From Kordiimonas pumila (GTDB taxonomy: Bacteria; Pseudomonadota; Alphaproteobacteria; Sphingomonadales; Kordiimonadaceae): a DNA stretch of 64,000 nucleotides. The notes beneath the pieces are model-generated. The model was given only the letters and a program-made list of their open reading frames with translations. It searched no databases and was not told the origin of the DNA. The first letter of the stretch is position 1. Each line of letters starts with the position of its first letter. Positions 19,764 to 28,977 of the stretch are shown piece by piece. The stretch lies in NCBI RefSeq assembly GCF_015240255.1, contig NZ_CP061205.1, positions 2,005,501-2,069,500 of the forward strand. The letters are read 5' to 3'. The position numbers and the translations under genes are program-made.

Positions 19764-21085
19764 ATCTGGTCAAAAAGGGCAGGGGCTTTTTGTACTTCCA
19801 GTTTTGGTTCTGACAGAGCCATCAACATAAGCGCTAACTGGTCTAGGTACCATGAGCGTGTCTTATCTCTGATACTTCGATAGAAAACATCTTCCACAAA
19901 ACAGGACAGATTATTCACGGTGCTAGTAGCGGGCGCATGAAATACAGCGCGACCACCATGATAAACCTTCCAGATAAAGGTCTCTTGGTGCAAGCCAGCG
20001 TGTTCCGGCCGGTTCAATGCAATGGAACCAGGGCCTATTAACGCTAACTCTTTAGGGTCAAAGATCGCCTTGCCGTCGATGTCAAGAATAACAAGGTATG
20101 GATAAGCCTGCAGCCAATGAGGCAAATGTATGTACCTTGAAAACACGGCATATGATTTCATCTCTATTAAGGCGCCATCAAATGTTTCTTGTGACGTGTT
20201 GATCCGTACACGGCAGTCTTTCTCTAGTTGTTTGATTTCTGCGCTTGGAACTGCAAAATTTATAAAGTTTATATGCACAATCGTATTTTTGGCGCACTTT
20301 CCGCACGATTCTAAAAAGGTTTTTGCATATTTTTCAAAGTAGACTTTATCAGCGTTCACAAGAAACACTGGTTCATTTTCCATCGGGGCGTGAAGGTTTT
20401 CCAAGCGAACGGGTAGAGAGTATTTTCTATGAAGGCTTGTCCGCGCATATTTTTTATACCCTTTTATAGAGTGCACCAGCTTTATGGGTTCAAAAAAAGG
20501 AATGAATGGATGTTCTATATCGTGCCCAAGCTGAGCGAGCTTTTCAACAAACTGTTCTGGGTCGGTGTGTAGCAGCTGTTTGTTTTCCAAAAGCTCAAAC
20601 AGGGAAGTATAGATAGAAGAAGCATTCCATCGGCGCAGCACCTGTGCTGCTGCTGTATCATGCTCTAATTTTGTGTGTAAAAAAAACTCAAGTGACGCGA
20701 GGACATTTCTATACACACTTATAGAATGGGCGGCAGTATCTTCCTGTTTTAAAAGCCTGAAGAATGTTTTTTGTGGCAGCACATTATAGGCAGCGAGTAA
20801 AACCTCGAATCTGATTTTAGGCTCTAGCTGCGTGGCTAGTGTTTCCGTAAAGGCCTGAGCAGGGTCTGATACGGCAATAGCTGTTCTATAGGCAGCTATG
20901 AGAGCTTTAGGCTCGATTGCAGCTCCCCCCATATCTAATGGAGACACAATGCTGGAAACCGCTTCTTTATAGCGCCATTGCCAAAAATGGTGTGTGTATT
21001 TTTGGAATGGGCTGTCTATCGGCGTTGCAGTATCCATTTCTGCATAAAGCTGCATAAGTGTGCTTGTACTATCTGTGTCGGTCAC
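19751..21085 (-). CDS. Uncharacterised protein with a glycosyltransferase-like C-terminal half
   Basis: I do not recognise a named family. The 444-residue protein has a helical N-terminal half (about 1-230) and an alpha/beta C-terminal half. The C-terminal half has features of nucleotide-diphospho-sugar transferase folds: a strand ending VFLVNADKVYFEKY near residue 240, then a predicted strand with LVILDIDG (D335/D337, a possible DxD metal site), a FIWKVYHGGRAVFHA segment and a late WYLDQLALM motif that in such folds lies near the acceptor site. There is no signal peptide or membrane segment. It starts at GTG, with AGGA 8 bases upstream. It is a single gene, convergent with rplQ. Confidence 0.6.
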   Translation of the reverse strand: MTDTDSTSTLMQLYAEMDTATPIDSPFQKYTHHFWQWRYKEAVSSIVSPLDMGGAAIEPKALIAAYRTAIAVSDPAQAFTETLATQLEPKIRFEVLLAAYNVLPQKTFFRLLKQEDTAAHSISVYRNVLASLEFFLHTKLEHDTAAAQVLRRWNASSIYTSLFELLENKQLLHTDPEQFVEKLAQLGHDIEHPFIPFFEPIKLVHSIKGYKKYARTSLHRKYSLPVRLENLHAPMENEPVFLVNADKVYFEKYAKTFLESCGKCAKNTIVHINFINFAVPSAEIKQLEKDCRVRINTSQETFDGALIEMKSYAVFSRYIHLPHWLQAYPYLVILDIDGKAIFDPKELALIGPGSIALNRPEHAGLHQETFIWKVYHGGRAVFHAPATSTVNNLSCFVEDVFYRSIRDKTRSWYLDQLALMLMALSEPKLEVQKAPALFDQIKKR

Positions 21086-21176
21086 CGTGAGGTCCTGTAG
21101 GTAATAAAGTCCTGATAGGACTTTGCATGTCTCTGCTTCGTAAACAACATGAAATATAAGAGTAAAGTGCCAGTAT

Positions 21177-21623
21177 TTAGTCAGTACCCGGGTCTACCAC
21201 GGTTTCCATCACAGCAAAGGTTGATGTGTGCGATACATAGGGTAGGGCCGATATTTTTTCCCCCAAGACTGTTCTATATTCTGTCATGTTACGGGTGCGT
21301 ACTTTAAGCAGGTAATCAAAGCCCGCAGCCATCATATGGCACTGGGTAACCTCGGGAATTTTTCTAACGGCTGCGTTAAAATCATTCAGGGCTTTAGAAC
21401 GTGTATCGCTGATGGTAACCTGCACAAAGGCAATATGCCCAAGGCCCATCTTGGTTGGGTCAGTAAGGGCTGTATAGCCCCTGATATAGCCTTCGGTCTC
21501 AAGCTTGCGAATCCTATTAATGCACGGCGTTTTTGAGACACCCACACGGTCTGCAAGCTCGGTCATGGTTATACGGGCATTCTGCTGTAGTTCCCGTATG
21601 ATTTTATGGTCTATATGATCCAT
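21177..21623 (-). CDS. Lrp/AsnC-family transcriptional regulator, probable regulator of putA
   Basis: A 148-residue Lrp-type regulator: an N-terminal winged helix-turn-helix (DHIDHKIIRELQQNARI, then MTELADRVGVSKTPCINRIR at about residues 20-40) and a C-terminal RAM/AsnC effector domain. It is transcribed divergently from putA with a shared 100-150-base AT-rich region. In alphaproteobacteria this arrangement is typical of PutR, which activates putA when proline is present. The substrate assignment rests on that neighbourhood. Confidence 0.9.
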   Translation of the reverse strand: MDHIDHKIIRELQQNARITMTELADRVGVSKTPCINRIRKLETEGYIRGYTALTDPTKMGLGHIAFVQVTISDTRSKALNDFNAAVRKIPEVTQCHMMAAGFDYLLKVRTRNMTEYRTVLGEKISALPYVSHTSTFAVMETVVDPGTD

Positions 21624-21662
21624 TTAACCATAATCCTGTATAATATTGTATTTTTAGAAGCT

Positions 21663-21691
21663 TTATTGATCAATAATTAGTCTATTATATT
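21663..21691. promoter_or_regulatory. Divergent promoters and Lrp-type palindrome between the regulator and putA
   Basis: A perfect 14-bp palindrome, TTATTGATCAATAA (21663-21676), lies in the intergenic region. A putA promoter can be drawn as TTATTG (21663-21668), 17 bases, TATATT (21686-21691). On the opposite strand TTGATC (within the palindrome), 17 bases and TACAAT would serve the regulator. Overlap of both -35 elements with the palindrome suggests it is the operator. Confidence 0.55.
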
Positions 21692-21771
21692 GTTATGTCT
21701 TTAAGTAAAGGAAAAATGGCCTGATGGGAAGTGCTATTCTTGGTTTGAACCTCAGTAACAGGAATAGAACG

Positions 21772-24700
21772 ATGCTGACCAAAGAAACATGCCGGACCCA
21801 CATTAAAGATGCTTACCTGCGCGATGAAACCACCGCTATTGCTGACCTGACAGCAATGGCCAGCTTGAGCGCTAGCGAGCGCCAGCATATTGTTTCTGTT
21901 GGTGCGGGCCTGGTTAAAACCGTTCGCGCTTCCACAAAACCGGGCGTTATGGAATCCTTCCTTGCTGAATACGGCCTAAGTACAACAGAAGGCGTTGCCC
22001 TGATGTGCCTTGCCGAGGCGCTGCTACGTGTGCCAGATAGCCAATCTATTGATGATCTGATTAATGATAAAATAGCAGGTGGTAAATGGAATGACCATTT
22101 AGGTCATTCTGATTCCGGCCTAGTGAACCTTTCAAGCTATAGCTTGAATATCATCAGTGGCCTTCTGGATGATGACGGCGATGATGTGAAAGCCACTTTG
22201 CGCAGTCTTGTACGCAAAATTGGTATGCCCGCCGTTAGAACCGGGGCACGGCTTTTTATGAAAGAGCTGGGTCGCCAGTTTGTTCTTGGACAGAATATTG
22301 ATGAAGCAAAAGCCCGTGCCGCCCAAAATGTTCGGTACCGGTATAGCTATGACATGCTGGGTGAAGCAGCCAAAACAGCCGAAGATGCAGAAGCTTTTTA
22401 TAAAAGCTACATGAACGCTATTAAGCGCCTTGCTTTGGACTGCGATAAAGCCCCGGGCAAATTAAAAGATAACCCCGGTATTTCGATCAAACTTTCTGCC
22501 TTGCACCCAAGGTACGAGTGGACACAGCGCAAGCGTGTGCTGCAGGAGCTTGCCCCAAAAGTGCTGGCCCTTGCTGTTGCGGCGAAAGAGGCCAACATGG
22601 GCCTTACAATCGATGCAGAAGAGGCAAACCGTTTAGAGCTATCGCTTGATGTTATCACAAATGTGTTTTCATCACCTGACCTCGCAGGCTGGGATGGTTT
22701 TGGTATCGTTATACAGGCATACGGCAAGCGCGCGCCCTTTGTGATTGACTATCTTTATGCGCTAGCGACAGAATTTGACCGTAAAATCATGATCCGGCTG
22801 GTGAAAGGGGCTTATTGGGATGCAGAGATAAAGCTCGCGCAGGTTATGGGTCTTGAAGACTTCCCTGTATATACCCGCAAAGCGCATTCCGACATTTCCT
22901 ATGCGGCCTGCACACGCAAACTCTATACATTAACGGACCGGATATTCCCGCAGTTTGCGACCCATAATGCCCACACTGTTGCAACAGTGCTGGAGATATT
23001 TGCCGGCGCACAAAAGGATGTGTACGAGTTTCAGCGTCTGCACGGTATGGGGGAAAGTCTTTATAAGGTTTTGCTTGATCAGAAAGACGTAGCCTGTCGT
23101 GTTTATGCACCGGTTGGTGTCCACCGCGACTTGTTGGCCTATTTGGTACGACGGCTGCTTGAAAACGGCGCGAACAGTAGTTTTGTCAACCAGCTTTATG
23201 ATGCTGCTTTGTTGCCGGAAGATGTGGTGGCAGACCCTGTCGAGCGCGCAAAAGCACCTGCGAGGCAATCAATCGCGTTACCGGCAGATATTTTCGGTAC
23301 TGACAGAGCAAACTCAAAAGGCTGGGATGTAATGGATGGTTGCCAGATGCAGCAGCTTGAAAGCCAGAGGGCGGCATACCGCTGCTGCAGCACATGGAAT
23401 GCGGTGCCAGTTCTTGCCGCCGCTGTAGCTGAGGCTGACCGGCAGTCGATAGATATTATAAACCCCGCTGACACAAAGGATGTTGTGGGCAGGGTATGTT
23501 TAGCGTCAGTCGCAGATGTTGAAACGGCGCTTGATGCTGCGACAGAAACATTCTCTGTATGGCAGGGTACAAGTGCGGAGAGCAGAGCCGCTATTTTGCA
23601 CAAGGCCGCTGACCTGTTTGAAGATAACACGGCTGAAATTTTTGCGCTTCTATGCCGGGAAGCGGGTAAAAGCCTGCCTGACGCAGTTGCCGAACTGCGC
23701 GAGGCAGTAGACTTTCTGCGCTATTATGCTGAAGAAGCGAAAAAGCTTGATAGCAAGATGAAGGCGCGCGGGGTTATCGTCTGTATTTCGCCGTGGAACT
23801 TTCCGCTTGCCATTTTTACAGGCCAGATTGCCGCCGCCCTAGCTGTTGGGAATACCGTTATCGCAAAACCGGCTGAACAAACGCCGCTTATTGCCGCCCG
23901 CGCCGTTGAGCTGTTACTGGAAGCAGGCATCCCCGCTGGTGTCTTGCAGCTTGTACCTGGTGCGGGGGACGTGGTGGGTGCAGCTCTTGTTGCAGATAGC
24001 CGCATTGCCGGTGTGTGTTTCACAGGTTCAACAGGAACAGCACAGATTATAAACCGCACTTTGGCAAACGCGTCTGACCGTGTGGTGCCGCTTGTTGCGG
24101 AAACCGGCGGCCTGAATGCCATGATTGTTGATTCCACCGCTCTGCCTGAACAGGCCGTGCGCGATATTGTGGCTTCTGCCTTCCAAAGTGCAGGCCAGCG
24201 CTGTTCGGCGCTTCGTATCCTTTATGTGCAGGAAGATGTGAAGGACCGGATTCTAACGATGTTATACGGCGCGATGGACGAGCTTGTTATTGGTAACCCG
24301 TGGGATACAGCAACAGATATAGGCCCCGTGATCGACAGTGAAGCACACTCAGGTATCACTGCATATGTGAAGGCTGCGAGAGACACCGGCAGGCTTTTAA
24401 AGCAGGTACAGGTGCCAACGAGCGGGCTTTTTGTGCCGCCAACGGTGGTTTCGGTCAGTGGTATAGAAGATATGGAGCGTGAAATTTTTGGCCCGGTTCT
24501 GCATGTTGCCACTTATAAGGCAAAAAACCTTGGGCAGGTGGTAACGACAATCAACCAAAAAGGGTACGGCCTTACGCTTGGTGTACACTCCCGTATTGAT
24601 GACCGGATTGATTATATCAAACACCGGGCGAAAGTGGGCAACATCTATATAAACCGTAACCAGATTGGTGCGGTTGTCGGGTCGCAGCCGTTTGGCGGTG

Positions 24701-25413
24701 AAGGGCTTTCCGGTACTGGCCCAAAAGCGGGCGGCCCTCACTATCTTAATGTGTTTGTGCATGCAGGAACCGAAGCTGTCGCGATAAAGACTGTACAAAA
24801 GCCAGATATGCTGGCCCTCAGTGATCTATTACCTACAGTAGCCACCCTTGCCACGCCAACAGAGGCACAGTGCAACAATGCCTTTGATATCCTGGCAGAA
24901 GGGTTCCCTGAAAGTGTAGCGGCGCTAAAACCGGTTTTTGAAATATTGCAGCAAGACTATCCGGCTGAAAATGTCATGGTCGGCCCTGTAGGGGAAAGTA
25001 ACCAGCTATACAGAGCGCCAAAAGGGCTTGTCCTTTGCTTAGGGCCAGACCAGACATCCCTATTGCAGCAGCTTTTACAGGCTGTGTATTTCGGTAATAA
25101 AGCACTGGTCTTGACGCCAGATAGCAAGCTTGCAGTTGCTTTAAAAGCACTGGAAGACAAACTGGGTTTTGGTGTGTTGGCGGGGGCCATAAAGCCAGCG
25201 CTTTTAACCAGTGCAGGCTTTATTGATGCTGTTGCTTATGCGGGGGCAGGCGAGAGCGCAAAAGCCATACAGAAAGCCTTGGCACACAGGGAAGGGGCAA
25301 TCATGCCGCTGATAGACCGTGCAGTTATGCCCTACAGATTTATATGTGAGCGGCATATCTGCACGGATACAACGGCGTCTGGCGGTAATGTCACGTTACT
25401 TGCGGCTGGATAA
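21772..25413 (+). CDS. putA: Bifunctional proline dehydrogenase / glutamate-semialdehyde dehydrogenase
   Basis: PutA oxidises proline to glutamate in two steps (FAD-linked proline dehydrogenase, then NAD-linked P5C dehydrogenase) with channelling between sites. No ribbon-helix-helix DNA-binding domain precedes the catalytic part, so it is a bifunctional, not trifunctional, PutA. The proline dehydrogenase barrel (about 170-480) shows TIDAEEANRLELSLDVI and RRLLENGANSSFVNQLYD. The aldehyde dehydrogenase domain shows FTGSTGTAQ, ETGGLNAMIVD and catalytic Cys811 in SAGQRCSALR. A C-terminal ALDH-like extension of about 200 residues follows. I prefer the ATG at 21772 (AGGAA 7 bases upstream, 1213 residues) over the ATG at 21724. 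Confidence 0.96.
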   Translation: MLTKETCRTHIKDAYLRDETTAIADLTAMASLSASERQHIVSVGAGLVKTVRASTKPGVMESFLAEYGLSTTEGVALMCLAEALLRVPDSQSIDDLINDKIAGGKWNDHLGHSDSGLVNLSSYSLNIISGLLDDDGDDVKATLRSLVRKIGMPAVRTGARLFMKELGRQFVLGQNIDEAKARAAQNVRYRYSYDMLGEAAKTAEDAEAFYKSYMNAIKRLALDCDKAPGKLKDNPGISIKLSALHPRYEWTQRKRVLQELAPKVLALAVAAKEANMGLTIDAEEANRLELSLDVITNVFSSPDLAGWDGFGIVIQAYGKRAPFVIDYLYALATEFDRKIMIRLVKGAYWDAEIKLAQVMGLEDFPVYTRKAHSDISYAACTRKLYTLTDRIFPQFATHNAHTVATVLEIFAGAQKDVYEFQRLHGMGESLYKVLLDQKDVACRVYAPVGVHRDLLAYLVRRLLENGANSSFVNQLYDAALLPEDVVADPVERAKAPARQSIALPADIFGTDRANSKGWDVMDGCQMQQLESQRAAYRCCSTWNAVPVLAAAVAEADRQSIDIINPADTKDVVGRVCLASVADVETALDAATETFSVWQGTSAESRAAILHKAADLFEDNTAEIFALLCREAGKSLPDAVAELREAVDFLRYYAEEAKKLDSKMKARGVIVCISPWNFPLAIFTGQIAAALAVGNTVIAKPAEQTPLIAARAVELLLEAGIPAGVLQLVPGAGDVVGAALVADSRIAGVCFTGSTGTAQIINRTLANASDRVVPLVAETGGLNAMIVDSTALPEQAVRDIVASAFQSAGQRCSALRILYVQEDVKDRILTMLYGAMDELVIGNPWDTATDIGPVIDSEAHSGITAYVKAARDTGRLLKQVQVPTSGLFVPPTVVSVSGIEDMEREIFGPVLHVATYKAKNLGQVVTTINQKGYGLTLGVHSRIDDRIDYIKHRAKVGNIYINRNQIGAVVGSQPFGGEGLSGTGPKAGGPHYLNVFVHAGTEAVAIKTVQKPDMLALSDLLPTVATLATPTEAQCNNAFDILAEGFPESVAALKPVFEILQQDYPAENVMVGPVGESNQLYRAPKGLVLCLGPDQTSLLQQLLQAVYFGNKALVLTPDSKLAVALKALEDKLGFGVLAGAIKPALLTSAGFIDAVAYAGAGESAKAIQKALAHREGAIMPLIDRAVMPYRFICERHICTDTTASGGNVTLLAAG

Positions 25414-25421
25414 GCCCTAAG

Positions 25422-25453
25422 GCCTGACGGGGTAATACCGGTCAGGCTTTGTT
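25422..25453 (+). terminator. Terminator between putA and the convergent AraC gene
   Basis: GCCTGAC (25422-25428) pairs with GTCAGGC (25441-25447), followed by TTTGTTT. It is a moderate intrinsic terminator at the end of putA. Confidence 0.7.
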
Positions 25454-26427
25454 TACTGTGCCATAATTTCCATTTTAATTGCGTTAATAATCCCGCGGGG
25501 TGACTGGCCAAAACGCTGTTTAAAAATGCGGCTAAAGTGACTGAGGTCATTAAAACCCCATTTGAATGCAATTTCAGATACGGACTGATGCGTGACGATG
25601 GATTTGATCAGGTCGTCTTTACTGCGGTCAAGGCGCCGGCTTTTAATCCATGTGCTGACAGTTGTGTCCTGATCCTCAAACAGCATATGCAGGTAGCGCG
25701 GTGTTATATTGTGAGCACTAGCTATCATGGTTGGGTTAAGGTCTGGGTCGTGCAGGTTTGAAATGATAAACTGCTTGATCCGGTTTAGGGCAATGTGCCG
25801 CATGGTGTTGGGTGATATGTTGGCATAGGACCCAAATGCTGCCGCCATAATAGACATGGTTGGCTCCATCATGGCTGTCAGGTCTTCTGTCGTAAGCTGC
25901 CACATATGTTGTTCAATATTATTAATGTGGTTGGCCAGCATTGACCCAACGCCTGACTTTTTGGGTATAACGATGCCTCTATAATCATGCGCCGTTGGAA
26001 ATACGCTGGTGAGCGAGGATTCTGGTATTAGCAGGGATACCTTCTCCAGCTTGTCTGGCACATGAAATGACATATGCTGCGTGCTATCCCATATCACCAT
26101 GTCGCCTTCGTTTAGCCATAGTGATCTGTCGTCAAACTTTAATTGCTCGCTGCCTTTTCGTACATACAGCAGGTTCAGGTAAGCGTTATCAGAATCTGAT
26201 ATTTCCTTTATGGAGCGAAAGCCTTCCTGTGCGTCACATTCGCATTTGATAATACGGTATTTGTCAAAAAGCCGGTAGGCCAGCTTGGCGTTGAAATCAT
26301 CCTTGCTGGCTTTTGATAGTGTCCACGGCAAGTGTGATACAGAAATCATATCCTGCCATGCATCCAGTTTTTCATTATTGGTATACGAACTGGTCGACCA
26401 GTTCTGGACGTTATTGTGCATAGCCAT
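25453..26427 (-). CDS. AraC-family transcriptional regulator of the adjacent catabolic cluster
   Basis: The protein has about 324 residues, with an N-terminal ligand/dimerisation domain of the type seen in AraC regulators of aromatic and amine catabolism (FDDRSLWLNEGDMVIWDST). The C-terminal half has two helix-turn-helix motifs (MIASAHNITPRYLHMLFED and VSEIAFKWGFNDLSHFSRIF, followed by KQRFGQSPR). It is divergent from the TonB receptor and its downstream genes, so it probably controls them. The start is placed at 26427, with GGGAGAAGG immediately upstream; the frame is open for 20 more residues. Confidence 0.9.
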   Translation of the reverse strand: MAMHNNVQNWSTSSYTNNEKLDAWQDMISVSHLPWTLSKASKDDFNAKLAYRLFDKYRIIKCECDAQEGFRSIKEISDSDNAYLNLLYVRKGSEQLKFDDRSLWLNEGDMVIWDSTQHMSFHVPDKLEKVSLLIPESSLTSVFPTAHDYRGIVIPKKSGVGSMLANHINNIEQHMWQLTTEDLTAMMEPTMSIMAAAFGSYANISPNTMRHIALNRIKQFIISNLHDPDLNPTMIASAHNITPRYLHMLFEDQDTTVSTWIKSRRLDRSKDDLIKSIVTHQSVSEIAFKWGFNDLSHFSRIFKQRFGQSPRGIINAIKMEIMAQ

Positions 26428-26509
26428 GCTGCCTTCTCCCATTTCCCCGTAGTGAGCATAGTTTTTTTTGCACAGAAAAGCAACCAAACCCGCAGAATAC
26501 GTAGCTTTC

Positions 26510-26580
26510 TTCGCTGTTAGTCAAGTTAGAGTTCTCTGAAGAGCAAGTAGCCGCATTTAGTTCGCTGATGGTCAAATAAG
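26510..26580. promoter_or_regulatory. Two direct repeats, candidate AraC-regulator operators
   Basis: Two 20-base repeats, at 26510-26529 and 26561-26580, agree at 16 of 20 positions (TTCGCTG then three variable bases then GTCAA and a T.AG end). Their offset is 51 bases, close to five helical turns. They lie in the divergent AraC/TonB-receptor spacer, where an AraC dimer would be expected to bind. Confidence 0.5.
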
Positions 26581-26661
26581 CTTTCGTCCAGAATCAAGAC
26601 AAATGACAAACTTAAGATCATAGTGATGATGGGAAAAAGGAAGGACCAGTGGAGGGAACTT

Positions 26662-28899
26662 ATGAATAATAGTCTACGGGCTATCATGCTCACATGCACG
26701 TCTTTAACGTCTATGTTGGGTACGGTCAGCTATGCTGAAGAAGCATCAACAACAAACACACAGGTGGGTCTTGAAGAGATCATGATCACGGCGCAGCGCC
26801 GCGCAACCAGCCTGCAAACAACAGCCGCAGCAATTTCTGCACTTTCTGCAACACAGATGAAAGCCCGCAGTATTGATGATGTTGAAGACCTGGGGCAGTT
26901 TAACCCCGGTATGGATGTCGCCATCTATCAGGGCGAAGCACAAATATATATTCGTGGTATCGGCTATTCCGGTATTATTGGGGGTACGGACAGTTCAACA
27001 GCACTGCATTTAGACGGCGTTTATCTTTCCCGGTCGTCCGCCGCAGTGCCAGCATTTTTTGATGTTGACCGTGTTGAAGTGGTACGTGGCCCGCAAGGTA
27101 CACTGTATGGTCGAAATGCAACGGCTGGCTCTGTAAATATTATTTCCAAAAAGCCAACAGACGAGTTTTCAGCCGAGGTTTCTGCGCTGTACGGCAATTA
27201 TAACAGATACAAGCTGTTTGGTGCTGTTAGCGGCCCTGTAAGTGACACAGTGAAAGTGCGTCTTGCCGCACAAATGGAAGACCACGATGGCTATACCACC
27301 CTTATTCGTCCGAACAGTGACCCGCTTGGCCTTGGTGATGTAATGGGAGAGGCAGAAGGCAAAGATGACTTCATGGCGCGCTTAACCGTGCAAATTGACC
27401 CAAGCGAAGACCTGACAATCACTCTAACCGGCGATTACTATAAAGCAGATGATACCGGCTCTGTATGGATTTACCAAAACCGGGGTTATGCAACCAACCC
27501 GTTTTTCCAGCAATATATGGCTGACCGGGGCGGTGTACTACCTGAGGAAAAATCCAGAATTTTTGTATCTGACCTCGAGCATTTTAATAAGCCCGAAATC
27601 TGGGGCCTGACCGGCAAGATTGAATGGGCGCTTGGTGATTATGCGCTCACGTCGCTGACTGCTTACAAAAAGACCAACCCCTTAAACCGGAATGATCTGG
27701 ATTCAACAGGGGCGTTTGGGGTGGATCAACTGCGTGAAGAAGATCACAGCCAGTTTAGTCAGGAGTTTCAAATCAGTTCACCGGGCGGTGAAAAGCTGGA
27801 ATGGATATTGGGGCTGTATTATTTCAGTGAAGAAAATGATGTCAGGAACGAATATTTCCTGCCGTTTGCTGACGAGCAGTTTGGCCTGCCGTCTGATGAT
27901 GAGTGCTGCCTGCTGAAACTGAATGGCAGCTCAAAAACCAAAGCGGTTGCTGCCTTCGGTGAGGCAACCTACGATATGACAGACACTCTTGAGCTGGTGC
28001 TTGGTGCCCGGTATAGCTGGGAAGAAAGAAGCGGTATCAACGCTGTTGAACTGGCTTCGTTTCCGTCAGACGCGTTGAATAATTTTGCCGCACTGGATGA
28101 TGCTTCCTGGACATCTTTTACGCCAAAGTTTGGTTTGAACTATACGGTTAGTGATGAGGTATATCTTTATACGACCGTTTCTAAAGGCTTTAAAAGCGGT
28201 GGTTATAATGTTGGCTCTTACCAAAACACACCGTTCGACCCTGAATCAATCTGGTCATACGAAATTGGTGTAAAGGCTGACCTGTTTGATGACCGTCTGC
28301 GCTTAAATTCGGCGCTGTTTTATTATGACTATAGCAACCTGCAAATTCAGGATGTTGAAGGCAATAATACCATTGTCCGGAATGCAGCGAGTGCTGAAAT
28401 CAAGGGTATCGAGATTGAAGGTACAGGCTTCCTGAGCGATAATTTACAGCTTGATTTTGGCTTTGCATGGCTTGATAGCAAGTTTACAGAACTGAACATC
28501 ATTGATCCAAAACGCCCAACACTCGGCGAACTGGATCTCGAGGGCAACGCTCTGCCACGGGCGCCAAAGTTCAAGTTCAATGTTGGCTTGCAGTATACTG
28601 TGCCGCTTGAAAGTGGTGCCAGCATTATGATCCGCGGTGATTATGCATGGCAGGACGAAACCTTCTTCTCGGCTTTCAATGTGCCTGAACTGTATCAAGA
28701 CTCCTATAGTTGGGGCAAAGCCCGTGTCACTTACACAAACCCAGATGACACATGGGATATTTCAGCCTTTGTTGACAATATCAGCGACGAAGTGGTTGCC
28801 AAAAATGCCACTTTCAACGGGGATATTATCGATAGCACAGCCTCAGGAAACCTGGCACCGCCCAGAACATACGGTGTGGAAGTAAGTTTCCGGTTCTAG
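26662..28899 (+). CDS. TonB-dependent outer-membrane receptor (first)
   Basis: A 746-residue receptor with a signal peptide (about residues 1-27, ending SYA), a TonB-box-like start (EEIMITAQRRAT), a plug domain (DVEDLGQFNPGMDV, YIRGIGYSG, VEVVRGPQGTLYGRNATAGSVN) and a 22-strand barrel ending in the aromatic VEVSFRF. It imports a scarce substrate across the outer membrane using TonB energy. The start at 26662 is fixed by GGAGG 6 bases upstream; upstream in-frame ATGs lack such a site. It is first in a nine-gene block with the AraC regulator opposite, which suggests it takes up the substrate of the downstream enzymes rather than iron. Confidence 0.95.
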   Translation: MNNSLRAIMLTCTSLTSMLGTVSYAEEASTTNTQVGLEEIMITAQRRATSLQTTAAAISALSATQMKARSIDDVEDLGQFNPGMDVAIYQGEAQIYIRGIGYSGIIGGTDSSTALHLDGVYLSRSSAAVPAFFDVDRVEVVRGPQGTLYGRNATAGSVNIISKKPTDEFSAEVSALYGNYNRYKLFGAVSGPVSDTVKVRLAAQMEDHDGYTTLIRPNSDPLGLGDVMGEAEGKDDFMARLTVQIDPSEDLTITLTGDYYKADDTGSVWIYQNRGYATNPFFQQYMADRGGVLPEEKSRIFVSDLEHFNKPEIWGLTGKIEWALGDYALTSLTAYKKTNPLNRNDLDSTGAFGVDQLREEDHSQFSQEFQISSPGGEKLEWILGLYYFSEENDVRNEYFLPFADEQFGLPSDDECCLLKLNGSSKTKAVAAFGEATYDMTDTLELVLGARYSWEERSGINAVELASFPSDALNNFAALDDASWTSFTPKFGLNYTVSDEVYLYTTVSKGFKSGGYNVGSYQNTPFDPESIWSYEIGVKADLFDDRLRLNSALFYYDYSNLQIQDVEGNNTIVRNAASAEIKGIEIEGTGFLSDNLQLDFGFAWLDSKFTELNIIDPKRPTLGELDLEGNALPRAPKFKFNVGLQYTVPLESGASIMIRGDYAWQDETFFSAFNVPELYQDSYSWGKARVTYTNPDDTWDISAFVDNISDEVVAKNATFNGDIIDSTASGNLAPPRTYGVEVSFRF

Positions 28900-28909
28900 G
28901 CAACCCCGC

Positions 28910-28945
28910 GCGGCGCTCCGCACATTCCCCAAACCGGGGCGCCGC
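28910..28945 (+). terminator. Attenuator-like hairpin after the TonB receptor
   Basis: GCGGCGC (28910-28916) pairs with GCGCCGC (28939-28945), with an inner CCCC/GGGG pairing. There is no T-run, so full termination is unlikely. It may lower expression of, or stabilise, the downstream enzyme genes relative to the receptor mRNA. Confidence 0.45.
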
Positions 28946-28977
28946 ATTCTGTAGGAACGGGGAAGGAGATAGAGAGA

